A DNA stretch of 53,356 nt from Clostridia bacterium. GTDB taxonomy: Bacteria; Bacillota; Clostridia; Oscillospirales; Acutalibacteraceae. The notes below the pieces were generated by a model. That model saw only the letters and a list, made by a program, of their open reading frames with translations. It did not search any database and was not told the DNA's origin. Positions 42,144-49,466 of this stretch are shown here, one piece after another. Within the stretch, counting starts at the first letter, position 1. Each line of letters begins with the position of its first letter. The position numbers and the translations under genes were made by a program. The stretch spans positions 1-53,356 of the forward strand of contig JAFSXY010000048.1 in assembly GCA_017443805.1 (NCBI GenBank), in the 5' to 3' direction.

Positions 42144-42479
42144 TTATTCTTCGTCGCCGACCAGCGCGTCTACGATCTTCAGGATCTTGTCCAGATCCGC
42201 ACTGGTTGCTTTTTTTGATTTGTCAAACAGCAGCTTGCGCTTGCGGAACAGCTCCTCCTGCAGGTCTTCGTTTTCGGCGCCGTCCTCTAAAAAATAGGAC
42301 GCCGGCACGCCGAAATAATCTGCGAGCTTTTGAATGGTCTGTACCGAGAGCTGCCGCGTTCTGCCCATTTTCAGCTCCGTAAATACGGAGCTGCGCACGC
42401 CCGCGCCCTTTGCGAGCGCCGAAGGCCGGATGCCGCGCTCCGCGCACAGGCCGAGAATTTTTTCGTAAGTATCCGTTTT
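42144..42479 (-). CDS. ImmR-like Cro/CI-family repressor with no clear start codon
   Basis: About 110 residues. The HTH runs TYEKILGLCAERGIRPSAL, AKGAGVRSSVFTELKMG, TIQKLADYFGVPASYFLEDG, a classic Cro/CI fold, followed by a charged helical C-terminus ending KILKIVDALVGDEE. The frame is open back to a stop at 42492-42494, but no ATG, GTG or TTG precedes the HTH; GTG 42398 would delete half of it. AGGGGAG (about 42486-42492) stands ready upstream, so the true start should be near 42479. The end coordinate is approximate. Either a rare start (for example ATT at 42458) is used or the start was lost. Divergent from the Cys-rich gene at 42739, with repeated operator-like sites between. Confidence 0.72.
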   Translation of the reverse strand, partial: KTDTYEKILGLCAERGIRPSALAKGAGVRSSVFTELKMGRTRQLSVQTIQKLADYFGVPASYFLEDGAENEDLQEELFRKRKLLFDKSKKATSADLDKILKIVDALVGDEE

Positions 42480-42512
42480 TGATCGCTCCCCTCAAAAATG
42501 ATGCTTGACTTT

Positions 42513-42605
42513 TACAGAATTCTGTATTATTATGATCTTGTAGAATTCAGATTTCTGTAATTTATCGGATCATACTCAAATGATAATACATTTTTCTGTA
42601 AAAAG
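42513..42605. promoter_or_regulatory. Operator-like TTACAGAA sites
   Basis: A perfect 14-bp palindrome TACAGAATTCTGTA (42513-42526) plus two further half sites reading TTACAGAA on the minus strand (about 42553-42560 and 42594-42601). Three regularly repeated sites between divergent genes beside a Cro/CI-type gene strongly suggest its operators. Confidence 0.7.
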
Positions 42606-42657
42606 CAAGACTTTTTTTAATTTTTGCCTTTTTCGGGGAGAAAGATATTTTTTTCTG

Positions 42658-42666
42658 TGCTATGAT
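42658..42666 (+). promoter_or_regulatory. Extended -10 promoter of the Cys-rich gene
   Basis: TGCTATGAT (TGn plus TATGAT) with no good -35, about 70 bp before the ATG and just downstream of the operator-like sites. Confidence 0.45.
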
Positions 42667-42738
42667 TGTAACACAAGGCGGCCGGAAAGGAAAGCTGCGC
42701 TGTACGTATAAAAGGACTTGAAAAGAAAAGGAGACAAG

Positions 42739-42960
42739 ATGGCGAACAAAACGATCGAGGCGTTGGTGAAGTGTCCGTTTTTTGCATACGAACGGGGAGA
42801 GATGATCGCCTGCGAGGGCGTGGAAAAAAACACCTGCATGGCGACAAAATTCGCATGCGCAAAAGACAAGCACGCATATCTGAAGGCGCATTGCTACCAT
42901 GAAAACGGCTGCGGCTGTTTTCTGGCGGATAATCTTTATAAAAAATATGAGGAAGAATAA
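42739..42960 (+). CDS. Small Cys-rich protein
   Basis: 73 residues from ATG 42739, preceded by AAAGGAGA; a TTG at 42718 lies before the ribosome site and is rejected. Seven cysteines (12, 25, 33, 40, 52, 58, 60) and two conserved-looking aromatic pairs (CPFF, HCYH) suggest a zinc-bound mini-fold. Similar small proteins in clostridia sit near phage-type or sigma-factor genes and have no known function. It faces away from the ImmR/ImmA-like pair across the operator-like sites, so it is the likely controlled gene. Followed by a strong terminator. Confidence 0.75.
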   Translation: MANKTIEALVKCPFFAYERGEMIACEGVEKNTCMATKFACAKDKHAYLKAHCYHENGCGCFLADNLYKKYEEE

Positions 42961-43032
42961 AAAAAAGGCGCCGTACGGCGGGATCGGCCGTGCAGCAAGC
43001 TGAGAAAAGAACGGGAAAGCGCCGGAAATACA

Positions 43033-43085
43033 AAACCCGCCAGGACATTTCCGTAACCGGAACAATGTCTCAGCGGGTTTTTTTG
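43033..43085. terminator. Bidirectional terminator between the Cys-rich gene and the peptide operon
   Basis: AAACCCGC (43033-43040) pairs with GCGGGTTT (43074-43081), extended by GGACATT/AATGTCT inside; T-run on the plus strand, TTTTGTATTT on the minus strand. Confidence 0.85.
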
Positions 43086-43125
43086 CTTGTTTTTGTCCGG
43101 GCTCTCGCGCAGCGCAAAAAAACGG

Positions 43126-43251
43126 TCAGCGGCTTTCAAAGAGCTCCATCAGCTTATTGATCAGCGCTTTTATGAATTCCATTACGCTGTTGTAATCAAA
43201 ATTGTTTTCCAGGTTGATAAGATCCAAAAGTCCGGAAAAAAGATCTGCCAT
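43126..43251 (-). CDS. Amphipathic peptide A (41 residues)
   Basis: Fourth and last cistron of the peptide operon. ATG at 43249-43251, AGAGGTG 7 nt upstream, TGA at 43126. It begins MADLFSGLLDLINLENNFDY and ends with an amphipathic helix EFIKALINKLMELFESR. Net charge is clearly negative (seven acidic, three basic residues), so it is not a standard cationic antimicrobial peptide. No signal peptide, no Cys. Too short for usual gene callers, but the ribosome site, reading frame and shared layout with three neighbours make it a real gene. Function unknown. Confidence 0.72.
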   Translation of the reverse strand: MADLFSGLLDLINLENNFDYNSVMEFIKALINKLMELFESR

Positions 43252-43325
43252 AAACGTTCACCTCTTTTATGGTTTGAAAAGCGCAATCCGGCACGGCGTC
43301 CGGTTACGGCCCGGACCGGAAAAAA

Positions 43326-43463
43326 TCAGTTGTTTTGAATGAGCTTAAAAAGATCCACGCCGAAAAGCTCCTTAAAGAACCCCGCAACCGCCTCAAAGAC
43401 AATGCGGAACGCAGCGATCCAATCTTCAACGGAAAATGTAAAGTCAACCAGCCTGTTCGGCAT
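43326..43463 (-). CDS. Amphipathic peptide B (45 residues)
   Basis: Third cistron. ATG 43461-43463 with AAAGGTGG 7 nt upstream; TGA at 43326. Starts MPNRLVDFTFSVEDWIAAFR and continues IVFEAVAGFFKELFGVDLFK; hydrophobic and aromatic residues recur every three to four positions, giving one long amphipathic helix of mildly negative charge. The AxFF(K/R)xLF pattern resembles the C-terminal tails of the secreted proteins at 22672 and 25375 (AFFKG). No export signal is visible. Function unknown. Confidence 0.75.
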   Translation of the reverse strand: MPNRLVDFTFSVEDWIAAFRIVFEAVAGFFKELFGVDLFKLIQNN

Positions 43464-43492
43464 GAAAAAACCACCTTTCTGTGAAATAAAAA

Positions 43493-43654
43493 TTATTCGC
43501 CTTCAACTGCCTTATGGTTGGGGCTGGGCGGATAATTATCATAATCTCCCTCTTCGGGAAGCACAAGGATCCCCAACCACGCCATCACCTTTTTGAACGC
43601 GGTCAGCAGTTTTCTGATCAGATCAAGAACTTCGTCCATCGAAAAAGGAAGCAA
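43493..43654 (-). CDS. Amphipathic peptide C (53 residues, TTG start)
   Basis: Second cistron. GAGAGAGGTG ends 6 nt before a TTG at 43652-43654, whereas the in-frame ATG at 43637-43639 has only a pyrimidine-rich stretch before it; I therefore choose TTG, which also aligns LPFSMDEV with FTFSVEDW of peptide B. The helix part is VLDLIRKLLTAFKKVMAWLG; a polar acidic tail EEGDYDNYPPSPNHK follows. Downstream of a hairpin that can form a pseudoknot (43687-43724). If ATG is used the peptide is 48 residues. Function unknown. Confidence 0.72.
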   Translation of the reverse strand: MLPFSMDEVLDLIRKLLTAFKKVMAWLGILVLPEEGDYDNYPPSPNHKAVEGE

Positions 43655-43686
43655 TGAAAACACCTCTCTCTCGTTATGCAGCCAAG

Positions 43687-43724
43687 CGGCACGCTTCGGC
43701 CTTTTTTGCGTGCCGAAAAAAGGC
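43687..43724 (-). ncRNA. Possible pseudoknot/attenuator ahead of peptide C
   Basis: On the minus strand GCCTTTTTT (43716-43724) and AAAAAAGGC (43699-43707) form a perfect 9-bp stem whose 8-nt loop CGGCACGC is fully complementary to GCGTGCCG (43687-43694) four bases downstream. The two helices are either mutually exclusive or form an H-type pseudoknot. The element lies 16 nt before the ribosome site of peptide C. No family of riboswitch recognised. Confidence 0.55.
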
Positions 43725-43737
43725 GGAACGGCGGCAA

Positions 43738-43866
43738 TCAGCCGTTATCGGCGGCTGCGGTTGTTTCTTCCTCTCCTTTGCCGAGACCCTGCTTGATTGC
43801 TTTGACGATGTTTTTCAGCGCGTTGAAAAACGCCGCGATAATGGCAAGGATTTCACTCAATGACAT
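43738..43866 (-). CDS. Amphipathic peptide D (42 residues)
   Basis: First cistron of the operon. ATG 43864-43866, GAGGTG 6 nt upstream, TGA at 43738. Reads MSLSEILAIIAAFFNALKNI then VKAIKQGLGKGEEETTAAADNG: an amphipathic helix with Lys spaced along one face and an acidic low-complexity end. It shares IAAFFNAL exactly with the tail of the secreted protein at 8273-9169. No signal peptide or membrane-spanning length. Could be a membrane-surface peptide, a phenol-soluble-modulin-like surfactant, a leaderless bacteriocin-like peptide, or a type I toxin-like peptide; sequence cannot decide. Confidence 0.75.
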   Translation of the reverse strand: MSLSEILAIIAAFFNALKNIVKAIKQGLGKGEEETTAAADNG

Positions 43867-43908
43867 TGTTTGCACCTCACTTCAGTCGGATTATTTTTCT
43901 GCATTATC

Positions 43909-43937
43909 ATCATAGCACAGTGTGTTTCAAATAGCAA
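43909..43937 (-). promoter_or_regulatory. Promoter of the peptide operon
   Basis: Minus strand: TTGCTA (43932-43937), 17 bp, TATGAT (43909-43914), about 42 bp before peptide D. Confidence 0.75.
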
Positions 43938-44066
43938 CAAAAAAAACGGAGGAAACGAAAAATTTAAATATACACAACATTTTCGTAAAATTTGACAGGG
44001 AAAAACAGCTTTTTTAAGACGAATTCTCCTAAAAGAATAAAAATAGTTAAAATTTTGTAATAAACT

Positions 44067-44095
44067 TTGACTTTTATTTTCAGATATTGTAAGAT
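44067..44095 (+). promoter_or_regulatory. Promoter of the GH95-like operon
   Basis: TTGACT (44067-44072), 17 bp, TAAGAT (44090-44095), 34 bp before the ATG. Divergent from the peptide promoter. Confidence 0.65.
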
Positions 44096-44129
44096 AAAAC
44101 CATACCATAGATGATCGGGGAGATTTTTT

Positions 44130-46964
44130 ATGTCCGCAAAAGCTTTCAGAGCCGTCACGGCAGGGGTGTGCATTGCCGGCCTGCTGTGTTCGGCTGCCTG
44201 CGTCAAGGTCGGCATCACGCGGGACAACACGGCCTTAAAGCTGTTTAAGAACAGTGAAAAGGTCTGTTTCAGCGACACGTATTACGAGCTGCTTGACAAC
44301 GAAAAAAATGAAACGGACGCCTGGCGGCACGGCATGGTCTCCGGCAACGGGGAGCAGGGCTTTATTTCCAGCGGCAGCCCGTATGCGGACAGTTTGATTT
44401 TCCAGAATATCCATTTTGTCATGCCCAACCGGAACAAGCTTGTCACGCCGGACAGCGCCGACGAGCTGGACAAAGTCCGGCAGGCGGTCGTGAAGGGGGA
44501 AGCGGTCGCGGACGCGCAGACCTATGACGACGTATACGCCTTTCATCCCGGCGGCGCCCTGCGTCTGGACAGCCGTCGGCCGGAGGAGAAGCAGAAGGTG
44601 CGCGAATATCTGCGCTATACGGATTATGAGACAGGCGAGGTGGGCGTCTATTTTACCGACGCATACGGCATGTGGGAACGCAAATCCTTTACGTCCTTTG
44701 CGGATAACGCCGTCGTTACCGCGCTGACCTCTCCCTCCGGCAGCCGGATCAATACGACGATCACCTTTGACGATCCCGGCGTTCTTGCGAATTTCGGCGA
44801 GGGCAGCGAAGCGGACTGCCGGTATAAGACCTACGTCAGCCCGCGGGCGGACTGCATCGCCTTTATCGGGCATTACCCGGACTATGCGGAGAGCGAACTG
44901 TCCGAAAGCGGCTGGGCGACGATTACCTATGTGCTGACAGACGGCGGCAATCAGAAACAGATCAAGCTGGAACGGACCTTCCAAAGCGAGCAGGTCGTAT
45001 CGGGCGGAGCGCTCGGCATCCGGATCGAGAATGCCTACGGGGTGTATCTGATCACCCGTTCCGTGCGGCTGGAGGAGCTTGGCGCGCTGTCCGCTTTCAA
45101 ATCCGCCTCCGCCGACCGGATCGTCGGCGACACGCTTGCCGAACTGAAAAAGATTGAAGAAACATATTCCCCCAACGGATACTTTGATTATACCGCCGCG
45201 CTCACCGCACACGGAAAAATCTATACGCCGCAGTTCAACAGCGAAAGCTTAACGCTGGGCAATACGGATAACGCGGTCGTAAACGACGCGCTGCTTAAAA
45301 CGCAGCGGAAGTCCGATCAGCTGCTCAGCGCGCTTGCGGTCCGGGAGTATTGCGCCGCGCGGTACGTGCAGCTTTGCTGCGCAGGGACAAGCGTGCCGCG
45401 TCTTTGCGGCATGTGGACGGGAGAATTTTCTCCCGGCTGGGGCGGCAAATACACCATGGACGCCAACGTAAACCTGCAGACGGCGTCCCTTGCCTCCGCC
45501 AACCTGAAAAAAAGTGTTGTCGGATATGCAAACTTTATTTTGCGGCAGGCGCCGGCCTGGGCGGAAAATGCGCTTCTCACGCACGGCTTTACGGACGCCT
45601 TACAGGCGCCGGTGAATTTTGACGGCGACAACGCCTGCCTGACCGAGAGCTGCTACAGCTATCCCTTCCGCTATTTTAACGCGGGCGCCGCCTGGCTGCT
45701 GCACACGCTGTATGAGGCGCTGCAGGCCTACGGCGACATGCAGATCCCGTTAAGCGACGAATTCGATCTGCAGGCGCTCAAGTCTGTGCTCAGCCTGAAC
45801 GATGAGCCGCTGGACGAGGACGCGCTTGCTTCGATCGCCGAGCGCGGCAGCCTTGACCTGCGCGAGGAGATCCTTTTGCCGCTGCTTAAGCGCACCGCGA
45901 ATTACTGGCGGCAGCTGCTCAGTCCCGCATATTATACCGATAAAAACGGCGAGATCCATTATAAAGCCGGAAAATCTTCGCTCGGCGCGGGGGAGACCTA
46001 CTGCATCGTGCCGGGGTATTCGCCGGAGAACACGCCGACAGGGACGGACTGTCCCGTAACGGCAAACGCCGCGATCGATATCGCAGCCTGCCGGGATACG
46101 ATCAACATGCTGCTTGACGTCGCGCAATACAGCCGGGCCGAGATCGAAACGGACAGCTTTGCAGAGATTTCGGAAAACCTGCCGCAGTACCTTTACGACG
46201 AGTCCGGCGCGCTGAAGGAATGGGCTGTCGACGGCGTTAAAGAAAACAACGCCCACCGGCACTACAGCCATTTATACTGCGTCTGGCCGCTTTCGGAAAC
46301 ACAGCACGATAAAAAACTGCGCGAGGCAGCCGCACAGGCGCTCCGAAACCGTACGCCCGAAAACGGCGCCTCCCATGCTTTGGTGCACGCCGCGCTGATC
46401 GCCGCGCGTCTGAAGGACAATGAAACGCTGACAGACCTGCTTTTGCAGCTGGAAAATTCCGGGATCCGGTACGACAGCCTGCTTACCAATCACGATCTGA
46501 ACGGGGGCAGCGCCTACTGCACGGATTATGCGCTTGGGTATCTCAGCATCATCAACGAGGCGCTTGTTTACGCCGAACCGGGCGAGATCGAGCTGCTGCC
46601 GAGCGTGCCGCTGTCCGGCTTCAACGTGGGCAGCCTTTCCGGCCTGACGACCGCTGCCGGCGCGACGGTCAAGCTGATGTCCTGGGACCTCGGCGCAAAA
46701 TTCGTGATCGCGGATATCACGTCGGCCTCCGAACAGGATATCCGTATTTCCAGCCCGATCTCCGACGACGAAGAGAAGCTGCACTTTAACGCCGGCGAGA
46801 CGAAAACGGTCAAATTTGACCTGAATATCGAAGTCGAAGCCGCCGAGCAGCCGGCGTCCGCCGAAGAGGCCGAAACGCCGGAGGCTGTGACCGGGGACGA
46901 AACGATCGCCGAGCCGGCCGATGAAACGGCCGGCGAAACGCCGACGGAGGATACCGCGGCATAA
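44130..46964 (+). CDS. Secreted GH95-like glycoside hydrolase
   Basis: 944 residues. An N-terminal signal (AVTAGVCIAGLLCSAACVKV) could be a lipoprotein signal ending in Cys, though the lipobox is weak. A beta-sandwich N-terminal domain is followed by an (alpha/alpha)6-type core with CGMWTGEFSPGWGGKYTMDA and NVNLQTA, and later NAHRHYSHLYCVWPLSETQH, both typical of the GH95 fucosidase/galactosidase fold. The C-terminal beta domain ends in an acidic Glu/Thr/Pro/Ala tail that may be a wall-spanning linker. Substrate is probably a fucosylated or galactosylated glycan, inferred from the family. GGGGAG precedes the ATG. The lipase-like gene follows 21 bp later. Confidence 0.82.
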   Translation: MSAKAFRAVTAGVCIAGLLCSAACVKVGITRDNTALKLFKNSEKVCFSDTYYELLDNEKNETDAWRHGMVSGNGEQGFISSGSPYADSLIFQNIHFVMPNRNKLVTPDSADELDKVRQAVVKGEAVADAQTYDDVYAFHPGGALRLDSRRPEEKQKVREYLRYTDYETGEVGVYFTDAYGMWERKSFTSFADNAVVTALTSPSGSRINTTITFDDPGVLANFGEGSEADCRYKTYVSPRADCIAFIGHYPDYAESELSESGWATITYVLTDGGNQKQIKLERTFQSEQVVSGGALGIRIENAYGVYLITRSVRLEELGALSAFKSASADRIVGDTLAELKKIEETYSPNGYFDYTAALTAHGKIYTPQFNSESLTLGNTDNAVVNDALLKTQRKSDQLLSALAVREYCAARYVQLCCAGTSVPRLCGMWTGEFSPGWGGKYTMDANVNLQTASLASANLKKSVVGYANFILRQAPAWAENALLTHGFTDALQAPVNFDGDNACLTESCYSYPFRYFNAGAAWLLHTLYEALQAYGDMQIPLSDEFDLQALKSVLSLNDEPLDEDALASIAERGSLDLREEILLPLLKRTANYWRQLLSPAYYTDKNGEIHYKAGKSSLGAGETYCIVPGYSPENTPTGTDCPVTANAAIDIAACRDTINMLLDVAQYSRAEIETDSFAEISENLPQYLYDESGALKEWAVDGVKENNAHRHYSHLYCVWPLSETQHDKKLREAAAQALRNRTPENGASHALVHAALIAARLKDNETLTDLLLQLENSGIRYDSLLTNHDLNGGSAYCTDYALGYLSIINEALVYAEPGEIELLPSVPLSGFNVGSLSGLTTAAGATVKLMSWDLGAKFVIADITSASEQDIRISSPISDDEEKLHFNAGETKTVKFDLNIEVEAAEQPASAEEAETPEAVTGDETIAEPADETAGETPTEDTAA

Positions 46965-46985
46965 AAAAGAAAGGAACGCCCTGCC

Positions 46986-47726
46986 ATGAAAAAAAGAATC
47001 ATCGCTTTGCTGCTTTGTCTTGCGCTGCTGTGCGCGGGCTTTTGTATGACGGCTTGGGCCGCGGAGAGCGAAACGGTTTGTAAAACCGTTCCCGAGGTGA
47101 TGCGGTTTTTGATCGGCGACCGGAATTATACTGTCCCGCTGCGGATCCTGCCGGCCGTGCTTTCCGAATCGGAGGAGGAAACGCCCGTATACCTGATCGC
47201 CATGGTCGGCGTCAAGCCGGTCAAAGGGCAGGTAAACGTCGTGCAGACCTGTTTCCCGGCTGCGTTCAATAAAGAAAACGTTTACTTTGATCTTGTAAAA
47301 CAAACTGTTCTTGCCGAGGTCCCCGCGGGCAGCAGGCTGGTGTTCGTTTGCCACAGCCTGGGCGGCATGGTGGCGCAGCAGCTGCGCGCCGACGATGCGC
47401 TCAAAGAACAATATGAGATTTTGCACGTGCTTACCGCCGGTTCGCCTTTTATCATGACGAAGGGCGGCGAGGGAACGCTTGTCCGCCTTGCGGATCAATA
47501 TGATCTGATCCCGCTTTTGAGCCCCGCTACGGTCTTAAAGCCCGCGGCGCAGTTCCGCCAGGTCTGCCGTGAAAACGGCGGCTACGTCTTCAATCCGGAC
47601 GCCGCGCACAATCTGTCCTATCTGCGGGAGGATGTTTGGGGCGCATATGACGCGCTGGGCGTGAAAAACGGGAATACATCTCTTTGTTTTGACGCTTCTC
47701 TTTTACGTGAATTCGGCGCGGCATGA
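46986..47726 (+). CDS. Secreted lipase/esterase-like alpha/beta hydrolase
   Basis: 246 residues with signal peptide MKKRIIALLLCLALLCAGF then CMTAWAAES. The nucleophile elbow is FVCHSLGGMVA (CHSLGG, a variant of GxSxG with Cys in place of the first Gly), followed by AGSPFI and a likely acid in ADQYDLIPLL; the His is probably in PDAAHNLSYL. Substrate unknown; could be a lipase or polysaccharide esterase. AAAGGA precedes the start; likely co-transcribed with the GH95-like gene. Confidence 0.8.
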   Translation: MKKRIIALLLCLALLCAGFCMTAWAAESETVCKTVPEVMRFLIGDRNYTVPLRILPAVLSESEEETPVYLIAMVGVKPVKGQVNVVQTCFPAAFNKENVYFDLVKQTVLAEVPAGSRLVFVCHSLGGMVAQQLRADDALKEQYEILHVLTAGSPFIMTKGGEGTLVRLADQYDLIPLLSPATVLKPAAQFRQVCRENGGYVFNPDAAHNLSYLREDVWGAYDALGVKNGNTSLCFDASLLREFGAA

Positions 47727-47867
47727 TCAAAATTGACGGCGATCGGGCCAAAAATGACAACGGTATGTCCGAAAAGTCCGTTTTATGTTAGGATTGTTCC
47801 GCAGCGGTGAAAACCGCGAGACGGTTTATTATGAAGAATTATGGTAAAAAAGGGAGAGTCTGAACAA

Positions 47868-49433
47868 ATGAAAAAGCCTTGTATCTTTCTTGCGCTTATC
47901 TTGAGCCTGACCGTTTTGTGTCTGCCTGCTTCCGCCGCCGCTTTGGGCGACGTGGACGGCAACGGTAAAATCGAGGCCGCCGACGCCAGGCTTGCGCTGC
48001 GCGCGGCTGTGGGGCTGGAGGATTACGCCGCCGGCAGCGAAGCGTTCAAAGCCGCCGACGCCGACAAAAACGGCAAGATCGAGGCCGCCGACGCCCGTGT
48101 GATCCTGCGCGCCGCCGTAGGGCTGGAACAGCTGCCGGATGAAGATCAGCCCGCTTCCGTGCAGGAGATCGCCGATTTTTATAAGGCGGCGGTCCGGCGC
48201 GTAAAGGACGGCGAAGCCGGCTATACCAAAGCGGAGTGGCAGACGGTCGATCAGCTGAAGCTGTCCAATCTTTCAGCCGTGAATAACTCGATCCAGAAAA
48301 TTGTGGACGGTTTGTTGACCACGGAAGAAAAAGCGAGGGCAGACGCAAGCGTCAATGAAACGGGAACAGAGGAAGCCATGCGCCGTTTCCCCGCTTTCAC
48401 CCTGACCGATTATTCCTGGATCGCGAGCGCAAATTGTACGGACGAGGGCGGCAATTACAGAATTAAAATCGTCATGGCCGACGAGGATACGCCGCAGAAT
48501 GCGCAGAGCAGCTTCCTTGCGCAGGTAACCAATTCCGTTTTATATTGGGACGATATTGAAAAAGAACTGTCAAATTATAAGATCAGCAAAGTAGAGGATG
48601 CGCACGTGCTGTACCGCGCCACCGAGATCGACGCGCTTATTACGCCGGACGGCCGGTTTATTTCGCTGACGCATACGCTGCATGCGGAAATTACGATCGG
48701 TTCGGCAAGACTCCTTCTTACCAATCTGAAGAATCTCGGCGGAACGCTTGAAAACGTTGCTGACTTTTCCGCATTTTCCTATGCATCTTCGGTTCCGATG
48801 CTGCAGGGCGTACTGGAGATCGCCGATTTCTATAAGGCCGCTGTGAACAAGGTCAAAAATGACGGCGCCGCGGGTTATACCAAAAAAGAGTGGCAGGCGA
48901 TGTCCGACGTCCATCTGATGGGCGGTGCGGTTGACAATCTTATATTGAATACCGTCGACTCTCTGATCACCACGGAAGGGAATGCCGAAAATCAGGAATA
49001 CCGCAAGGGTTCCGAGACGGCGAAAAATCGCTTTGTACCCTTCACGCTGACGGATTATTCCAAGATCGCTTCTGCTTCCTGTATCTCGGTCGGCAATAAC
49101 TACAAGATCAAGATCGTTATGGCGGATGAGGATACGCCGAAAAACCGGGAATCCAGCTTCCTCGGACAGGTTTCCAACTCTGTTTTGTACTGGGATACGG
49201 ATATCCAGCCGCAGCTCTCCGTTTATAAGATCTCCGACGTGCAGGACGCGCACGTGCTTTACAGCGCCACCGAGATCGAGGCGATCATTACCCCGGACGG
49301 AAAATTTGTTTCGCTGAAACAGGCGCTGCATGCGAATATTTCGGTTGGCTCGGCAAAGTTCACGATCTTACCGATCCGGGATATCAGCGCCAAATTAGAC
49401 GACTTTGTCGTATTTTCGGATTTCCGATATTGA
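47868..49433 (+). CDS. Secreted dockerin protein with two homologous unknown domains
   Basis: 521 residues from ATG 47868, AGGGAGAG about 10 nt ahead; a start at 47841 precedes the ribosome site. After the signal peptide MKKPCIFLALILSLTVLCL, residues about 28-80 are a type I dockerin: GDVDGNGKIEAADARLALRA and DADKNGKIEAADARVILRAA, each with a calcium loop. Two copies of a roughly 190-residue domain follow, each starting EIADFYKAAV and containing FTLTDYS, YxIKIVMADEDTP and LITPDG. I do not recognise this domain. Type I dockerins bind cohesins, so the protein may dock onto a scaffoldin elsewhere; no cohesin is in the window. Confidence 0.85.
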   Translation: MKKPCIFLALILSLTVLCLPASAAALGDVDGNGKIEAADARLALRAAVGLEDYAAGSEAFKAADADKNGKIEAADARVILRAAVGLEQLPDEDQPASVQEIADFYKAAVRRVKDGEAGYTKAEWQTVDQLKLSNLSAVNNSIQKIVDGLLTTEEKARADASVNETGTEEAMRRFPAFTLTDYSWIASANCTDEGGNYRIKIVMADEDTPQNAQSSFLAQVTNSVLYWDDIEKELSNYKISKVEDAHVLYRATEIDALITPDGRFISLTHTLHAEITIGSARLLLTNLKNLGGTLENVADFSAFSYASSVPMLQGVLEIADFYKAAVNKVKNDGAAGYTKKEWQAMSDVHLMGGAVDNLILNTVDSLITTEGNAENQEYRKGSETAKNRFVPFTLTDYSKIASASCISVGNNYKIKIVMADEDTPKNRESSFLGQVSNSVLYWDTDIQPQLSVYKISDVQDAHVLYSATEIEAIITPDGKFVSLKQALHANISVGSAKFTILPIRDISAKLDDFVVFSDFRY

Positions 49434-49466
49434 TTTTGCGGAAAAAACCGATCAACAATGAAAGAA

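Noticed and set aside
42223-42495. 90-codon minus-strand frame starting TTG at 42495, right at the ribosome site
   Set aside because: Its product is Arg-rich and lacks any fold; the overlapping frame has a full Cro/CI HTH. Kept only as a clue to a possible start-region frameshift.
42513-42960. Prophage remnant around the HTH/ImmA pair
   Set aside because: No integrase, structural, lysis gene or attachment-site repeats could be seen nearby.
43126-43866. Classical cationic leaderless bacteriocin operon
   Set aside because: Peptides are neutral to acidic and no immunity or dedicated exporter gene is adjacent; left as unknown function.
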